A stretch of DNA of 64,000 nt from Deltaproteobacteria bacterium (lineage in GTDB: Bacteria > Myxococcota_C > UBA6777), in contig SBHC01000065.1 in the NCBI GenBank assembly GCA_006226375.1, positions 1 through 64,000 of the forward strand, in the 5' to 3' direction. Positions 26,365 to 35,729 of this stretch are shown one piece after another. A program made the position numbers and the translations under genes. The notes below the pieces were generated by a model that saw nothing but the letters and a program-made list of their open reading frames with translations, ran no database searches and was not told the origin of the DNA. The first letter of the stretch is position 1. Each line of letters opens with the position of its first letter.

Positions 26365-27471
26365 CTACCGCCACATCTCCAGTACGGTGAGTCCTATGGC
26401 TCCGTAGGGAAAGTAGAGGAGGAGGAACACCAGTACAGGCCGGAGCAAGGCCCAGATGGGGCTTGGTTCTCCGAGCGATACGTTGTGGACGCTGTGAAGG
26501 GTCATGAAGCTCACAAACGAGAGGAGCTGAGCGCTGATAAGCAAAAGCAACACTGTGGGGCTGATGCTATAAGAGGTCCAGCCCCCGAGGGCGAGCAAGA
26601 GAGCGAGGGGAAGAGTGGCTCCAAAGAGGTAGGGCCGGTAGTGAAGATGTGCTTGCGCGTGGCTGTAACTTTGCAACCGAAGGACGGCTCGAATGGAGCG
26701 CGCGCCAAGCCCCGTCCAGAGGGCAAAACCAAGAACAAAGAGGCTGAGTGAGATGCTGTATTTGATCGTCTTGGTCGAAGTGAGAAGAGTCTGAAGAAGA
26801 TGACCGGCTCCCACACATAGCATTAAGAGAGTTGCGCTTTGCTGCAAGGACCTTCGGTACGTTTTGCGCCCAGACATCCATCGGATGCAGAGCCCGACGA
26901 GCATCAAAAGAAACAACCCAATCACTGCATGTTGGACAAGCTTAACGGTCCACTTGGTACTCCAAAGCGTCGGAGCGGAAGCGCCGAAGAAAGACGGAAG
27001 GTACAGCGCGAGGAAGCCTGCACCGGTGAGCATCAGGGCACGTTGCCAGCGATGCTTCTCCCAAAGAAACAGGCTGTACAGCGCGCAAATCAAGAGACTC
27101 TGCGCTCCTGCACGAAGAGGTGTGTCGACGTTGGAAAGCATCAGCGGGTAGAGCAAGGTGAGGCTAAGCCCACCCAAAAGTGGAAGGAGGAAGAAGGTGG
27201 TGGCTCCATCGCGTTGCAGCATCTTCATGCTATCCAGTATCGCGTAGTGGCCCACCACTGTGTCTTCCGTGGAGGCAAACAGCACTCGCAACGTGGAGAC
27301 AAACAGCAGCATTGAAAGACCCATCAGCGGCCACAGCGCCGCGCCCATCGGTGCTCCCAAGCTATGACTCTCTGGAAACACCGAACGAAGGACAAGCTTG
27401 CCAAGGGCAGCGAGCCACAACAGAACGACAAGTACCCAGGCTCGATCTGCGAAGTGAGGGGTTTGGAGCAT
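26365..27471 (-). CDS. Polytopic membrane protein of unknown function
   Basis: A 368-residue protein with about nine or ten hydrophobic helices and short charged loops; no family motif was recognised. It starts 12 nt after the stop of the kinase/STAND ATPase gene on the same strand, so the two are very likely co-transcribed. That makes it a candidate membrane partner or target of the kinase, but the sequence alone does not show this. No signal peptide or catalytic motif is visible. Confidence 0.75.
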   Translation of the reverse strand: MLQTPHFADRAWVLVVLLWLAALGKLVLRSVFPESHSLGAPMGAALWPLMGLSMLLFVSTLRVLFASTEDTVVGHYAILDSMKMLQRDGATTFFLLPLLGGLSLTLLYPLMLSNVDTPLRAGAQSLLICALYSLFLWEKHRWQRALMLTGAGFLALYLPSFFGASAPTLWSTKWTVKLVQHAVIGLFLLMLVGLCIRWMSGRKTYRRSLQQSATLLMLCVGAGHLLQTLLTSTKTIKYSISLSLFVLGFALWTGLGARSIRAVLRLQSYSHAQAHLHYRPYLFGATLPLALLLALGGWTSYSISPTVLLLLISAQLLSFVSFMTLHSVHNVSLGEPSPIWALLRPVLVFLLLYFPYGAIGLTVLEMWR

Positions 27472-27483
27472 GGTTCCTCAGGT

Positions 27484-30400
27484 CTAAGCTTGGGACACGA
27501 AGTCGAGACGGGCAAACTGCAACAGGGGATGGAGTCGTTGGTACAGTTTGGAGATCTGAGAGGAGTCGCTCCGGGCTTGGTGTTGCATCAGCGTGCGGAC
27601 CGATTGCTGTGCTTGTGGACTCGTTGTTTGGGCTTGCTGGGGAAGCCTCATCGCGTACAGGCAACCCACCCAAAGCAGCCGATAGCAGGCCGTGTCCCAA
27701 AGCCCCGATTGAGGGGGCACAAGTTGCTGGAATAGGCCTGGTAGAGCCTGATGGAGTGCCGTTGTTGCGCCCTGGTTGGACCAATATTGGAGCAACTGGA
27801 ACAGCTGGATCAAGCTCTCCATTTGGGCTTCTGGCAAGAGGCTTTGGAGCGTTTGCTGGACCGAAAACAGTTGCCAGCGTAGCGCTTCAATGGGTTGCTC
27901 AGCCTCGGAGAAACGCATGGCGAGCAAGGACGCGTTGTGGCTGCGGTGATAGGCCTCGCGATGTTGACTCATCGAGGTCGCAGCTTGGGTGGCGTAGTGT
28001 TTCCGCTCTTCCAGGGTTATGTCTGCTGTGAGGAGGCGTCGGAAAATCGGGTACAAAAAAGCGTACTGTTCGTCGTGTTCGTTCGAGTGGACTTCCAAAA
28101 TTCGTAGGGAAAGGGCCAGGTTGAGCAGATCCAATGCGTCATCTTGCGTGATACCTGCAGCCATGCACAACTCATGAATGGTGAACGCGTCCCCCAGGAA
28201 CGTTCCGTAAACCAGGCTTTTTTGGCGCTCTTCCCCCAGCATCTCAAGGCGTCGTTGGAGGAGGGGAATCAAGACCAGCTCCTCGGACGACTCTGAGAAC
28301 CTCTCAGGAGTTGGATCTTCTGGTACCACAGGTGCGGAAGGCACAGGTGTTTGGGTCTCGGTCTGTTTCTTCTCAAACAACTCTTTGGCAAGGTCCACAG
28401 AGCGGAAGAATGCTGTGGGTTCTTCGTCGCTGTCGGAGCTGTCAAGCTCACGAAGTGGACTTACCAACATGGTGCTTTCCGCCAGGCTCTCACTTAATGG
28501 AGTCAAGCTTTCACTCAAGGGGGCTACCAAGGCTGTGCGCTCCCCCAGGTCATCCATGCTGGGGCTGGCGTTCATGAGGTTGGCGGGGAGGCCACCGATC
28601 ATGGTTTCGTTGCCAGATTCGACTGGAGCGCGAACGGACTCCAAAGGAGGCGGTGTTCCACGGAGTTGAGTGGGGGCGGCGTGGAGCATCGTCACATCAC
28701 CAACCTCAACGTCTTCACGGAGGGCGATGGTTTGTAGCTGGGAATCGAGGGGGACTTCATCGTCGGTTTCCAAGCTAACGGAGCGAGCTTGAGGAAGCCG
28801 GCTTGTCCGCGTTGGCTCTGCGGCCTCCAGGTTCGCGAACGGAGAGACCTGCATCGTGGTCGATTCGCCTTCCCCATCATCTTGGAGGGCAACAGGCTGA
28901 AGCGGGTCAATCAAAATGTCCGAGGAGGAGGGACGTTGCAGCGTGTGATTGATCTCGCTGTGGAGGTCAGGAATGTATAGAGCTGTTGACTCTCCGGCGT
29001 CTGCATCGTGTTCGCCTGTGTCCTCATCTACCTCCATCTCAAGAATGTCATCTTGGAGCGCGAGGGCTGCAGCTTCATCTACATCGAGAGTGTGAGACTT
29101 GGTCTCAGGCTCTGCTGGGAGCAGATCGGCTGGCGAAAAAACAAGCACGGTTGACTCTCCGGCTTCATCGTCGTCCAGGTCTGGAGCAGGTGATGCAACC
29201 GTCTGAATGCTTGGAGGCCGAGGTCTTGGAGGTGGAGGCAAAGGCGCTCGTTGTGTCGCGCCAGATTCTTGAACGGGAGGGGCTGGAAGGGGAGCCAGCT
29301 CAGGCTCGGTGGTTTCTGGAGCGATGCCTACCGAGGGAGCGAGCCCTCCTGGAGGCGGTGAGAGCTTCTCTACCTGAAGCTCAGGAGCTTGTTGGGTGAG
29401 ACTTTCAAGAACGGATGTCGAGATTTTCGCTGCATGGGAAAGAGTCGATAGCTCCGAAAGAATAGGCTGCAGGGCTGTGGCATCTTCCATATCGCTGGCG
29501 GATATGGGGATGGCTTCAAATGCTCCCGCCGAAACATTCCTTGTCGGTGGGTCGATCTCGGGACCCGACTCCATTCGAGTCTGCAAGCCAGGAATCCCAA
29601 CCAGTTCGTTTTTGGATTGGAGCTGGTGTAGCAGATCGTTTTGGTGAATCAATTCGTACGTTCGGAGTGGAATACCCCGACTGACCGAACGGATCGGCAA
29701 GTACTCATGGTCCGTTGGAGGACGACCCAGCAACTGCTCCATGTAGTCTTGCTCTTCCTCCTCCGAGAAAGGTAGCAAGTGCATGCTCTCGACTCGCTCA
29801 TGGTCGCTCAATCGGAAGGACGGAGACTCTCCTCCTGGTGCGTAGCTCACCGTCGCAAACAAACAGAACGGTGTGGTGGTGTCCACCATCTTAAAGGACA
29901 TCCAAAACTTGAGGATCTCCTGCGAAGCGATGTCTGCGTTTTGCAAGTCATCGATTAAGCAGATCTGGCCTTCGGCTGTGAAGAGTTGATTGAGAAACGC
30001 GTTGAGGCGTTGGGTGACGTCCTGAACAGGATCGACCAAAGGAGGCAGGTGACTCTCCTGCATGGGCGTTGCATGAGGAAGGTCAGGCACATAGTACGCG
30101 AGCTGGTTGTAAGCATCTCCCATGTATTGTTGGGGCTCAAACTCGCTCAGAAGCTGACGCAACATCTCCGACAAGCTGCCAAAGGGGGGAGCTTGAGGAC
30201 GCAGCTTGACCGCAAATGTTCTGGGGTTGAAGCGTCGTGCGATTCGGGTCAGCTCTTCCAGCAGGTATGTTTTTCCGATGCCGGGGATGCCATAGAAGAT
30301 CGTGGCGCTGCCTTGCTGGTTCTTCATCAGCTGTTCCAGCCGTAGCTGGCAGACTGAAAGCTCTTCCCGACGACCAATCAGCTGGCTCTCCATCCAGGGC

Positions 30401-31329
30401 TGGGAGAGAGGAACAGCCTCTTGTTGGGGCAGGTCTGGGACAGGAAGATGGACCGTCGCTTGTTGCTGAAAGCTTGTGATGATAGGGAAGATCTCTTGCC
30501 ACAGTTCCCGTGTGCTGCGGAAGCGGTCGTTCGGATCTTTCTGGATGCAGCGATGCACCAGTGAGGCAACATCAGTGGGGATTCCATCGACAATGTCTTC
30601 GAGTGGAGTCGGTTCTTCGTTGAGTACGGCGTTGACGACCTGTTCCAGGGGCCGGCCTTCGACCTGGATCGGTCGACAGTCGGCCATCACGGTGTAAAGC
30701 ACCACGCCAAGGGAGTAGATGTCGGCGCGGCCATCGAGTCGTGCCCGCTCTACAATTTCTGGGGCTGCGTAACCAAGGGTCCCAACGAAACCGGCGTGGG
30801 TGTATTGGTAGGTGCCTTTGACTTCGCGGGCCAATCCAAAGTCAGCGAGGTAAGCCGTTTGGTTGTCTTTGCTGAGGAGGATGTTGGCGGGTTTGATATC
30901 TTGGTGAACGACCCTGTGACGATGAATGTAATCCAACGCGGATATCACTTGGCCTGTGAGCGGAAGCAGCCAACGGAGTCGCTCCACAATGGGTAGGTTG
31001 CGTAGCTTTTCTCTGTAGAGCCCCCACAGCGTTGTGCCCTCGATGTAGTTCATCACATAGTAGGCTTGATCGTGATCTTCGCCGTAGTCATGGACTTCAA
31101 TGAGGTGAGGGTGGCGGAGGCGAGAGAGCAGCCGGAACTCGCGCTGAAAGCGGGTTCCCCAACGAGCGTCTTGTTGTGAACCGTAGTGAAGCAGCTTGAG
31201 AGCGTACTCATCTCCTTCTGGGTTGGTCACTCGAAAGACCGTGGCCATACCCCCGCGACCGATCTCTTCCAGCACTTTGTAGGGACCGATTTGGTCCATA
31301 TAAGGTTGATTGGCCACAACGAGATCCAT
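27484..31329 (-). CDS. Ser/Thr protein kinase fused to a STAND-type ATPase with a long disordered insert
   Basis: A 1281-residue signalling protein. The N-terminal Hanks-type kinase (about 12-285) has an intact Gly loop (GRGGMATVF), ATP Lys45, catalytic HQDIKPAN (142-149; Gln replaces the Arg of HRD), and DFG (163-165). A AAA_16/STAND NTPase follows, with Walker A GIPGIGKT (347-354) and Walker B CLIDDLQNAD. From about 580 to 1010 the sequence is acidic and disordered with repeated EST-type threonine motifs. It then resumes with a winged-helix segment (RRLEMLGEERQKSLVYGTFLG region) and helical repeats typical of these ATPases. The start is uncertain: ATG 31329 (used), TTG 31353 and ATG 31299 are in frame and none has a strong ribosome site. 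It is divergent from uvrA. Confidence 0.9.
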   Translation of the reverse strand: MDLVVANQPYMDQIGPYKVLEEIGRGGMATVFRVTNPEGDEYALKLLHYGSQQDARWGTRFQREFRLLSRLRHPHLIEVHDYGEDHDQAYYVMNYIEGTTLWGLYREKLRNLPIVERLRWLLPLTGQVISALDYIHRHRVVHQDIKPANILLSKDNQTAYLADFGLAREVKGTYQYTHAGFVGTLGYAAPEIVERARLDGRADIYSLGVVLYTVMADCRPIQVEGRPLEQVVNAVLNEEPTPLEDIVDGIPTDVASLVHRCIQKDPNDRFRSTRELWQEIFPIITSFQQQATVHLPVPDLPQQEAVPLSQPWMESQLIGRREELSVCQLRLEQLMKNQQGSATIFYGIPGIGKTYLLEELTRIARRFNPRTFAVKLRPQAPPFGSLSEMLRQLLSEFEPQQYMGDAYNQLAYYVPDLPHATPMQESHLPPLVDPVQDVTQRLNAFLNQLFTAEGQICLIDDLQNADIASQEILKFWMSFKMVDTTTPFCLFATVSYAPGGESPSFRLSDHERVESMHLLPFSEEEEQDYMEQLLGRPPTDHEYLPIRSVSRGIPLRTYELIHQNDLLHQLQSKNELVGIPGLQTRMESGPEIDPPTRNVSAGAFEAIPISASDMEDATALQPILSELSTLSHAAKISTSVLESLTQQAPELQVEKLSPPPGGLAPSVGIAPETTEPELAPLPAPPVQESGATQRAPLPPPPRPRPPSIQTVASPAPDLDDDEAGESTVLVFSPADLLPAEPETKSHTLDVDEAAALALQDDILEMEVDEDTGEHDADAGESTALYIPDLHSEINHTLQRPSSSDILIDPLQPVALQDDGEGESTTMQVSPFANLEAAEPTRTSRLPQARSVSLETDDEVPLDSQLQTIALREDVEVGDVTMLHAAPTQLRGTPPPLESVRAPVESGNETMIGGLPANLMNASPSMDDLGERTALVAPLSESLTPLSESLAESTMLVSPLRELDSSDSDEEPTAFFRSVDLAKELFEKKQTETQTPVPSAPVVPEDPTPERFSESSEELVLIPLLQRRLEMLGEERQKSLVYGTFLGDAFTIHELCMAAGITQDDALDLLNLALSLRILEVHSNEHDEQYAFLYPIFRRLLTADITLEERKHYATQAATSMSQHREAYHRSHNASLLAMRFSEAEQPIEALRWQLFSVQQTLQSLLPEAQMESLIQLFQLLQYWSNQGATTALHQALPGLFQQLVPPQSGLWDTACYRLLWVGCLYAMRLPQQAQTTSPQAQQSVRTLMQHQARSDSSQISKLYQRLHPLLQFARLDFVSQA

Positions 31330-31393
31330 CAAAAAAACAGGGGCCGCTTGCAAGGAGGCCCAGACACACCATCAGCTACGTTTCAGCGAGCCC

Positions 31394-31422
31394 ATTGTTG
31401 CACTGGATTCAGGATTTTGCAA
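31394..31422 (-). promoter_or_regulatory. Possible promoter of the kinase gene
   Basis: Minus strand: TTGCAA (31417-31422), 17-bp spacer, AACAAT (31394-31399), about 65 nt before the start codon. Moderate match. Confidence 0.35.
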
Positions 31423-31554
31423 GCCTTTCACTGCCAACGTGGAAGACAAGTCCTGCAGTGTGTGTTTGGCAATTAGTTTCAAGCATCAATCGGCTTGGGA
31501 CCTTGATGCAAAAGAGTCATCGGTGGAGAGGGCCAGGCGGTCTCGAACCACCGG

Positions 31555-31583
31555 TTGACAAAGGCACAATCCCGGCATAGTCT
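31555..31583 (+). promoter_or_regulatory. Promoter of uvrA
   Basis: TTGACA (31555-31560), exact 17-bp spacer, TAGTCT (31578-31583); the ATG is 55 nt downstream of the -10. Confidence 0.65.
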
Positions 31584-31597
31584 GAACAAAATTTCAG
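31582..31597 (+). promoter_or_regulatory. Candidate LexA (SOS) operator of uvrA
   Basis: CTGAACAAAATTTCAG is an inverted repeat (CTGAA-N6-TTCAG) overlapping the -10 and transcript start of uvrA. Read on the minus strand it is CTGAAATTTTGTTCAG, close to the Myxococcus xanthus LexA box as I remember it (CTRHAMRYBYGTTCAG). Position and gene both fit repression by LexA; this is inference. Confidence 0.5.
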
Positions 31598-31638
31598 AGG
31601 TGTCAAACGTTTCGGTACCAAACAAAGGTGAGACATTC

Positions 31639-34600
31639 ATGGGCGTTACGGTGGACCAGATCCAGATCCGCGGAGCACGAGAGCACAACCTCAAGAACCT
31701 TGACGTGGAGTTTCCGCGCAACCAATTGGTTGTCATCACAGGGTTGAGCGGGAGCGGGAAGAGTTCCTTGGCCTTCGATACCATCTACGCAGAGGGGCAG
31801 CGTCGTTACGTCGAGTCTCTGTCTGCGTATGCGAGGCAGTTTCTTCCCCAAATGAACAAGCCCGATGTTGATTGGATTGGTGGTTTGAGTCCGGCGATCT
31901 CTATCGAACAAAAGACGATTCACCGGAATCCGCGCTCTACCGTGGGCACCGTCACGGAGATCTACGACTATCTCCGTTTGTTGTTTGCCCGTACAGGTCA
32001 GCCTTACTGCTACAAGTGCGGCAACCCGATCGCAGGGCAAACCGTGCAGCAGATGGTGGACCAGATCCTGAGCATGGACGAGGGAACACGCTTCTCCGTT
32101 CTAGCGCCTGTGATTCGAGGTCGAAAAGGCGAGTACCGAAAGGAACTAGAGCAGTACCAACGCGACGGATTTGTTCGGGTTCGTGTGGACGGTGAGACGT
32201 ACCATCTCGAAGACGACATCGTGATGGATCGAAAGAAGAAGCACGACATTGATGTGTATGTCGATCGCCTCTCGGTCCGCGACAACGTCAAAAACCGACT
32301 GACCGATTCGATGGAGACGGCCCTCAAACTCGCGGAAGGCCTCGTCCGCATTGTGACGAAGGAGGGCGAAGAGTGGCTCCTCAGTGAACACAGCGCTTGT
32401 GTCGACTGTGGGATCTCCTATCCCGAGCTTGAGCCCCGGATGTTCTCCTTCAATGCTCCACAAGGTGCTTGCCATACCTGCAACGGTCTTGGATTTGAGC
32501 TTCGAGTGGATCCCGAGCTTGTGATTCCTGACGCCTCGCTCTCGATGCGTGACGGCGCTGTGGCTCCCTGGGGCGGTACGCAAGACAGCAGGATGGGTGA
32601 GTTCTTGGAGTCGCTTTGCAAGTCTCACGAGATCTCCGTCGATACTCCTTGGGAAGATCTCCCCGAAGACTTCACCGAGTTCCTGTTGTTTGGCTCCCAG
32701 CGAGAGAAGCCAGACGAAGATACTTTCATGCAACCCCAACCGAAGAAACGGACTCGCTGGGGGCGTCGTCGCTCACGAAAACGGCTCCCTGCTTTTGAAG
32801 GCATCGTTAACATGATGCAGCGGCATTACATGGAGACTGACTCGGAGCGACGGAAGGAACAATTGGCCCGGTACATGCGGCTGCAAGCCTGCCCGACCTG
32901 TTATGGGGCGCGGCTCCGCAAAGAATCCCTCCATGTGATGATTGCTGGCAACAACATCGCGGATGTTTCAGGGTTTTCGATTGGTCATGCCGTGGACTTC
33001 TTTGAACAGCTCCATTTGCCTCCTCGGGAAGCGGATATTGCACGCCGGATCTTAAAAGAAATCCGGGAACGTCTTGGCTTCCTCAAGGAAGTGGGCCTGG
33101 ATTACCTGACCCTCGATCGAACAGCAGGTACGCTGTCTGGTGGGGAAGCCCAGCGTATTCGTTTGGCCTCACAGATAGGTTCGTCGCTGACGGGCGTGTT
33201 GTACATCCTGGATGAGCCTTCGATTGGTCTTCACCCTCGTGACAACAGTCGGCTGATTCAGACCCTCCAACAGCTCCGTGATCTGGGCAACACCGTCGTT
33301 GTTGTTGAACACGACGAAGAGACCATGATGGCCGCCGATCATTTGATTGATATGGGTCCAGGTGCAGGCATTCACGGCGGTACGGTTGTCGCGCAGGGAA
33401 CTCCCAAACAGGTCCTTCGCAACAAGAACAGCATCACTGGTCAGTATCTCAGCGGGAAGAAAAGCATACCGATTCCTGACGAGCGTCGCGAAGGCAAACA
33501 GCTCTCCCTGGAGATTCGTGGAGCCGAGCATAACAACCTCAAAGGTGTGGATGTTGACGTTCCCCTGGGCAAGTTTGTGTGTGTGACAGGTGTGTCAGGC
33601 TCTGGAAAGTCCAGCTTGATCATCGATACGTTGTATCGGTTCGCCGCACTTCACCTGCATCGTTCGCGGGGTCGGGTGGGTAAGGTCGAAACCGTCCAAG
33701 GTTTGGAGCATGTCGACAAGGTTATCAACATCAACCAGTCGCCGATCGGTCGGACTCCTCGATCCAATCCTGCCACGTATGTCGATCTGTTTACCCAGAT
33801 TCGTGAGATCTACTCGCAGCTTCCGGAGTCTCGGGCGCGAGGCTACAAGCCAGGCCGCTTCTCCTTCAATGTAAAGGGAGGACGCTGCGAAGCGTGTGAA
33901 GGTGCCGGTGTGATTCGTATTGAAATGCACTTTCTGCCGGATGTTTTCGTGACCTGTGAGGATTGCAAAGGGCAACGCTTTAATCGCGAGACCCTGGAAA
34001 TTAAGTACCGAGGTGCTTCTGTCTCGGATGTGCTGGATATGACTGTAGCAGAGGCTCTTCCCTTCTTTGAGGCCTACCCCAAGATTAAGCGTCGGCTACA
34101 AACTTTGTTTGATGTTGGGCTGGGTTACATCGGCCTCGGTCAATCCGCAACCACGCTGTCAGGTGGTGAGGCGCAACGCATCAAGCTGGCGAAGGAACTC
34201 AGCCGACGCTCAACTGGTCGAACTCTCTACATCCTTGACGAACCGACCACGGGCCTTCATTTTGAGGATATCCTTCAACTCCTCAAAGTGCTTCATCGTC
34301 TCACAGACGAAGGAAACACAGTTGTTGTCATTGAGCACCAACTGGATGTCATTAAAACAGCCGACTGGATCATCGACATTGGTCCAGAAGGTGGAGAAGG
34401 AGGAGGCACTCTTTTGGTGGCCGGTGAGCCTGAAGAAGTGGCACAGCATCCCACAAGTTATACCGGAGCGTTTTTGCGAGAGGTCCTTCCCAAGGACCTG
34501 AACCAAAAACCGAAAAAGAAGCTCTCTTCCAAGAAGTCTTCGAACAAAGCGAAAGCTGCCATCAATACAGAGGACGCTGCCGAAAGCACCACAAGCCAAA

Positions 34601-34731
34601 AAGCATCCAAGAAAGAGGCCACAACCAAGAAGGCGTCGAAGAAGAAGGCTTCCACGAAGAAGAAGGCTTCCACGAAGAAGAAGGCCTCCACGAAGAAGAA
34701 GACCACCCGAAAGCGCAAAGCGAAAACCTGA
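31639..34731 (+). CDS. uvrA: Excinuclease ABC subunit A with lysine-repeat tail
   Basis: Damage-recognition ATPase of nucleotide excision repair, acting as a dimer with UvrB. The 1030-residue protein has both ABC modules: Walker [10 protein letters not shown] (35-43) and GVSGSGKSS, two LSGGEAQRI signatures, and zinc modules with CxxC pairs (CVDCG / CHTCNG; CEACEG / CEDCKG). A basic insertion ([14 protein letters not shown]) lies in the first half. The canonical protein ends near residue 954; a further 76 residues are a Lys/Ala/Ser/Thr-rich tail including three KKASTK repeats, resembling histone H1-like bacterial tails. The ATG at 31639 follows AAGGTGAG; the in-frame ATG-like codons upstream overlap the promoter and are rejected. 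Confidence 0.97.
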   Translation: MGVTVDQIQIRGAREHNLKNLDVEFPRNQLVVITGLSGSGKSSLAFDTIYAEGQRRYVESLSAYARQFLPQMNKPDVDWIGGLSPAISIEQKTIHRNPRSTVGTVTEIYDYLRLLFARTGQPYCYKCGNPIAGQTVQQMVDQILSMDEGTRFSVLAPVIRGRKGEYRKELEQYQRDGFVRVRVDGETYHLEDDIVMDRKKKHDIDVYVDRLSVRDNVKNRLTDSMETALKLAEGLVRIVTKEGEEWLLSEHSACVDCGISYPELEPRMFSFNAPQGACHTCNGLGFELRVDPELVIPDASLSMRDGAVAPWGGTQDSRMGEFLESLCKSHEISVDTPWEDLPEDFTEFLLFGSQREKPDEDTFMQPQPKKRTRWGRRRSRKRLPAFEGIVNMMQRHYMETDSERRKEQLARYMRLQACPTCYGARLRKESLHVMIAGNNIADVSGFSIGHAVDFFEQLHLPPREADIARRILKEIRERLGFLKEVGLDYLTLDRTAGTLSGGEAQRIRLASQIGSSLTGVLYILDEPSIGLHPRDNSRLIQTLQQLRDLGNTVVVVEHDEETMMAADHLIDMGPGAGIHGGTVVAQGTPKQVLRNKNSITGQYLSGKKSIPIPDERREGKQLSLEIRGAEHNNLKGVDVDVPLGKFVCVTGVSGSGKSSLIIDTLYRFAALHLHRSRGRVGKVETVQGLEHVDKVININQSPIGRTPRSNPATYVDLFTQIREIYSQLPESRARGYKPGRFSFNVKGGRCEACEGAGVIRIEMHFLPDVFVTCEDCKGQRFNRETLEIKYRGASVSDVLDMTVAEALPFFEAYPKIKRRLQTLFDVGLGYIGLGQSATTLSGGEAQRIKLAKELSRRSTGRTLYILDEPTTGLHFEDILQLLKVLHRLTDEGNTVVVIEHQLDVIKTADWIIDIGPEGGEGGGTLLVAGEPEEVAQHPTSYTGAFLREVLPKDLNQKPKKKLSSKKSSNKAKAAINTEDAAESTTSQKASKKEATTKKASKKKASTKKKASTKKKASTKKKTTRKRKAKT
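34648..34701 (+). repeat. Three 18-bp tandem repeats in the uvrA tail
   Basis: The unit GGCTTCCACGAAGAAGAA is repeated at 34648, 34666 and 34684 (the last with one C change), encoding KKASTK units. Such a tract can expand or contract by slippage. Confidence 0.85.
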
Positions 34732-34784
34732 TTCTTTGGAGATGTCTGCGTTGACTCTTCAGGGAACACTCCCAGGAGAGGAAG

Positions 34785-35729
34785 ATGCAGAAGTCGTGTG
34801 AAGTCCACTCTGAGCGTCAGGCAGATTGGCGCTGTGAAAAGTGCAAGCAGTGTTTTTGTCAGTCGTGTATCGACGAGGCAGCCGATGTCTTTGATCCGAT
34901 CGCGACGCGGTGTCCTTCCTGTCGGGGTCGTTGTCATCGAACAAGTGATTCAAATAGTGAGCCTGTAGCTGCACAACACAGAGTGCATGTTCCTGCCATT
35001 GTGGAAGGAGGGGCCTCTCTCCATCTCGCTGAGCAAACTCATGCAGATCTCAAGGACAAATCCTGGCTGGACATCTTAAAGGGATCGTTTGCCTATCCTG
35101 TGCGAAACGACAACTGGTGGGCCCTTGTTGTTGCTGTCGCCTTCTTCATTCTCGCAGACTGGCTGTTAAGTTTTGCTCCTCTGCTGGGGCTGTTCTTCAC
35201 CGTCTTTTTTGCAGGATACTTCTGCTCGTATTGGATCAGCATTGTTCTTCATACAATGAACGGTGATATGGATCTTCCGCTGTGGCCGGACTTTAATGAA
35301 GACGGCATCATGGGACCTTTGTTCCGGTTTGTTGTTCCTACGCTGTTTGCGATCGGTCCTAGCATCATCGCGAGCTTCTGGTTCCGTGCGCCTGTCGTGG
35401 GGACATTCCTTCTCTACGGAGGGCTGGTCATTCTGCCGATGATGTTGTTGTCGGCCATTGTGTTGAACAACACTCTTGCTGCAAACCCGCTTGTTGCGAT
35501 CCCGGCTGCTCTCAATGTTCCTGGACCGTACTTGTCCGTTGTTGGGATGTTTGTGTTGTGTTCGATCTTGCTTCAGATCTCGATCTGGATCGGCTCCAAC
35601 ACTGGCTTCCTTGGGGGAGTGTTGATTCGATACGCCAACTTGTACTTGAGCGTGCTGGCGATGCATGTGCTGGGGTTGTTCTACTTTCGCTACTCCAACG
35701 AAATCGGATGGTTTCCTGACAAAGATTAA
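34785..35729 (+). CDS. B-box-type zinc finger / polytopic membrane protein
   Basis: A 314-residue protein. Residues 5-50 contain a B-box-like zinc cluster (CEVHSERQADWRCEKCKQCFC..C, then CPSCRGRC). After a short polar linker, about six membrane helices follow with the loop motif LPLWPDFNEDGIMGPL, similar to DUF4013/YIP1-like integral membrane proteins. The arrangement of a cytoplasmic zinc finger on a multi-pass membrane domain is recurrent in Myxococcota but has no assigned role. GAGAGGAAG precedes the ATG. It follows uvrA by 53 nt and its stop codon overlaps that of the convergent CoA-transferase gene by 3 nt. Confidence 0.8.
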   Translation: MQKSCEVHSERQADWRCEKCKQCFCQSCIDEAADVFDPIATRCPSCRGRCHRTSDSNSEPVAAQHRVHVPAIVEGGASLHLAEQTHADLKDKSWLDILKGSFAYPVRNDNWWALVVAVAFFILADWLLSFAPLLGLFFTVFFAGYFCSYWISIVLHTMNGDMDLPLWPDFNEDGIMGPLFRFVVPTLFAIGPSIIASFWFRAPVVGTFLLYGGLVILPMMLLSAIVLNNTLAANPLVAIPAALNVPGPYLSVVGMFVLCSILLQISIWIGSNTGFLGGVLIRYANLYLSVLAMHVLGLFYFRYSNEIGWFPDKD

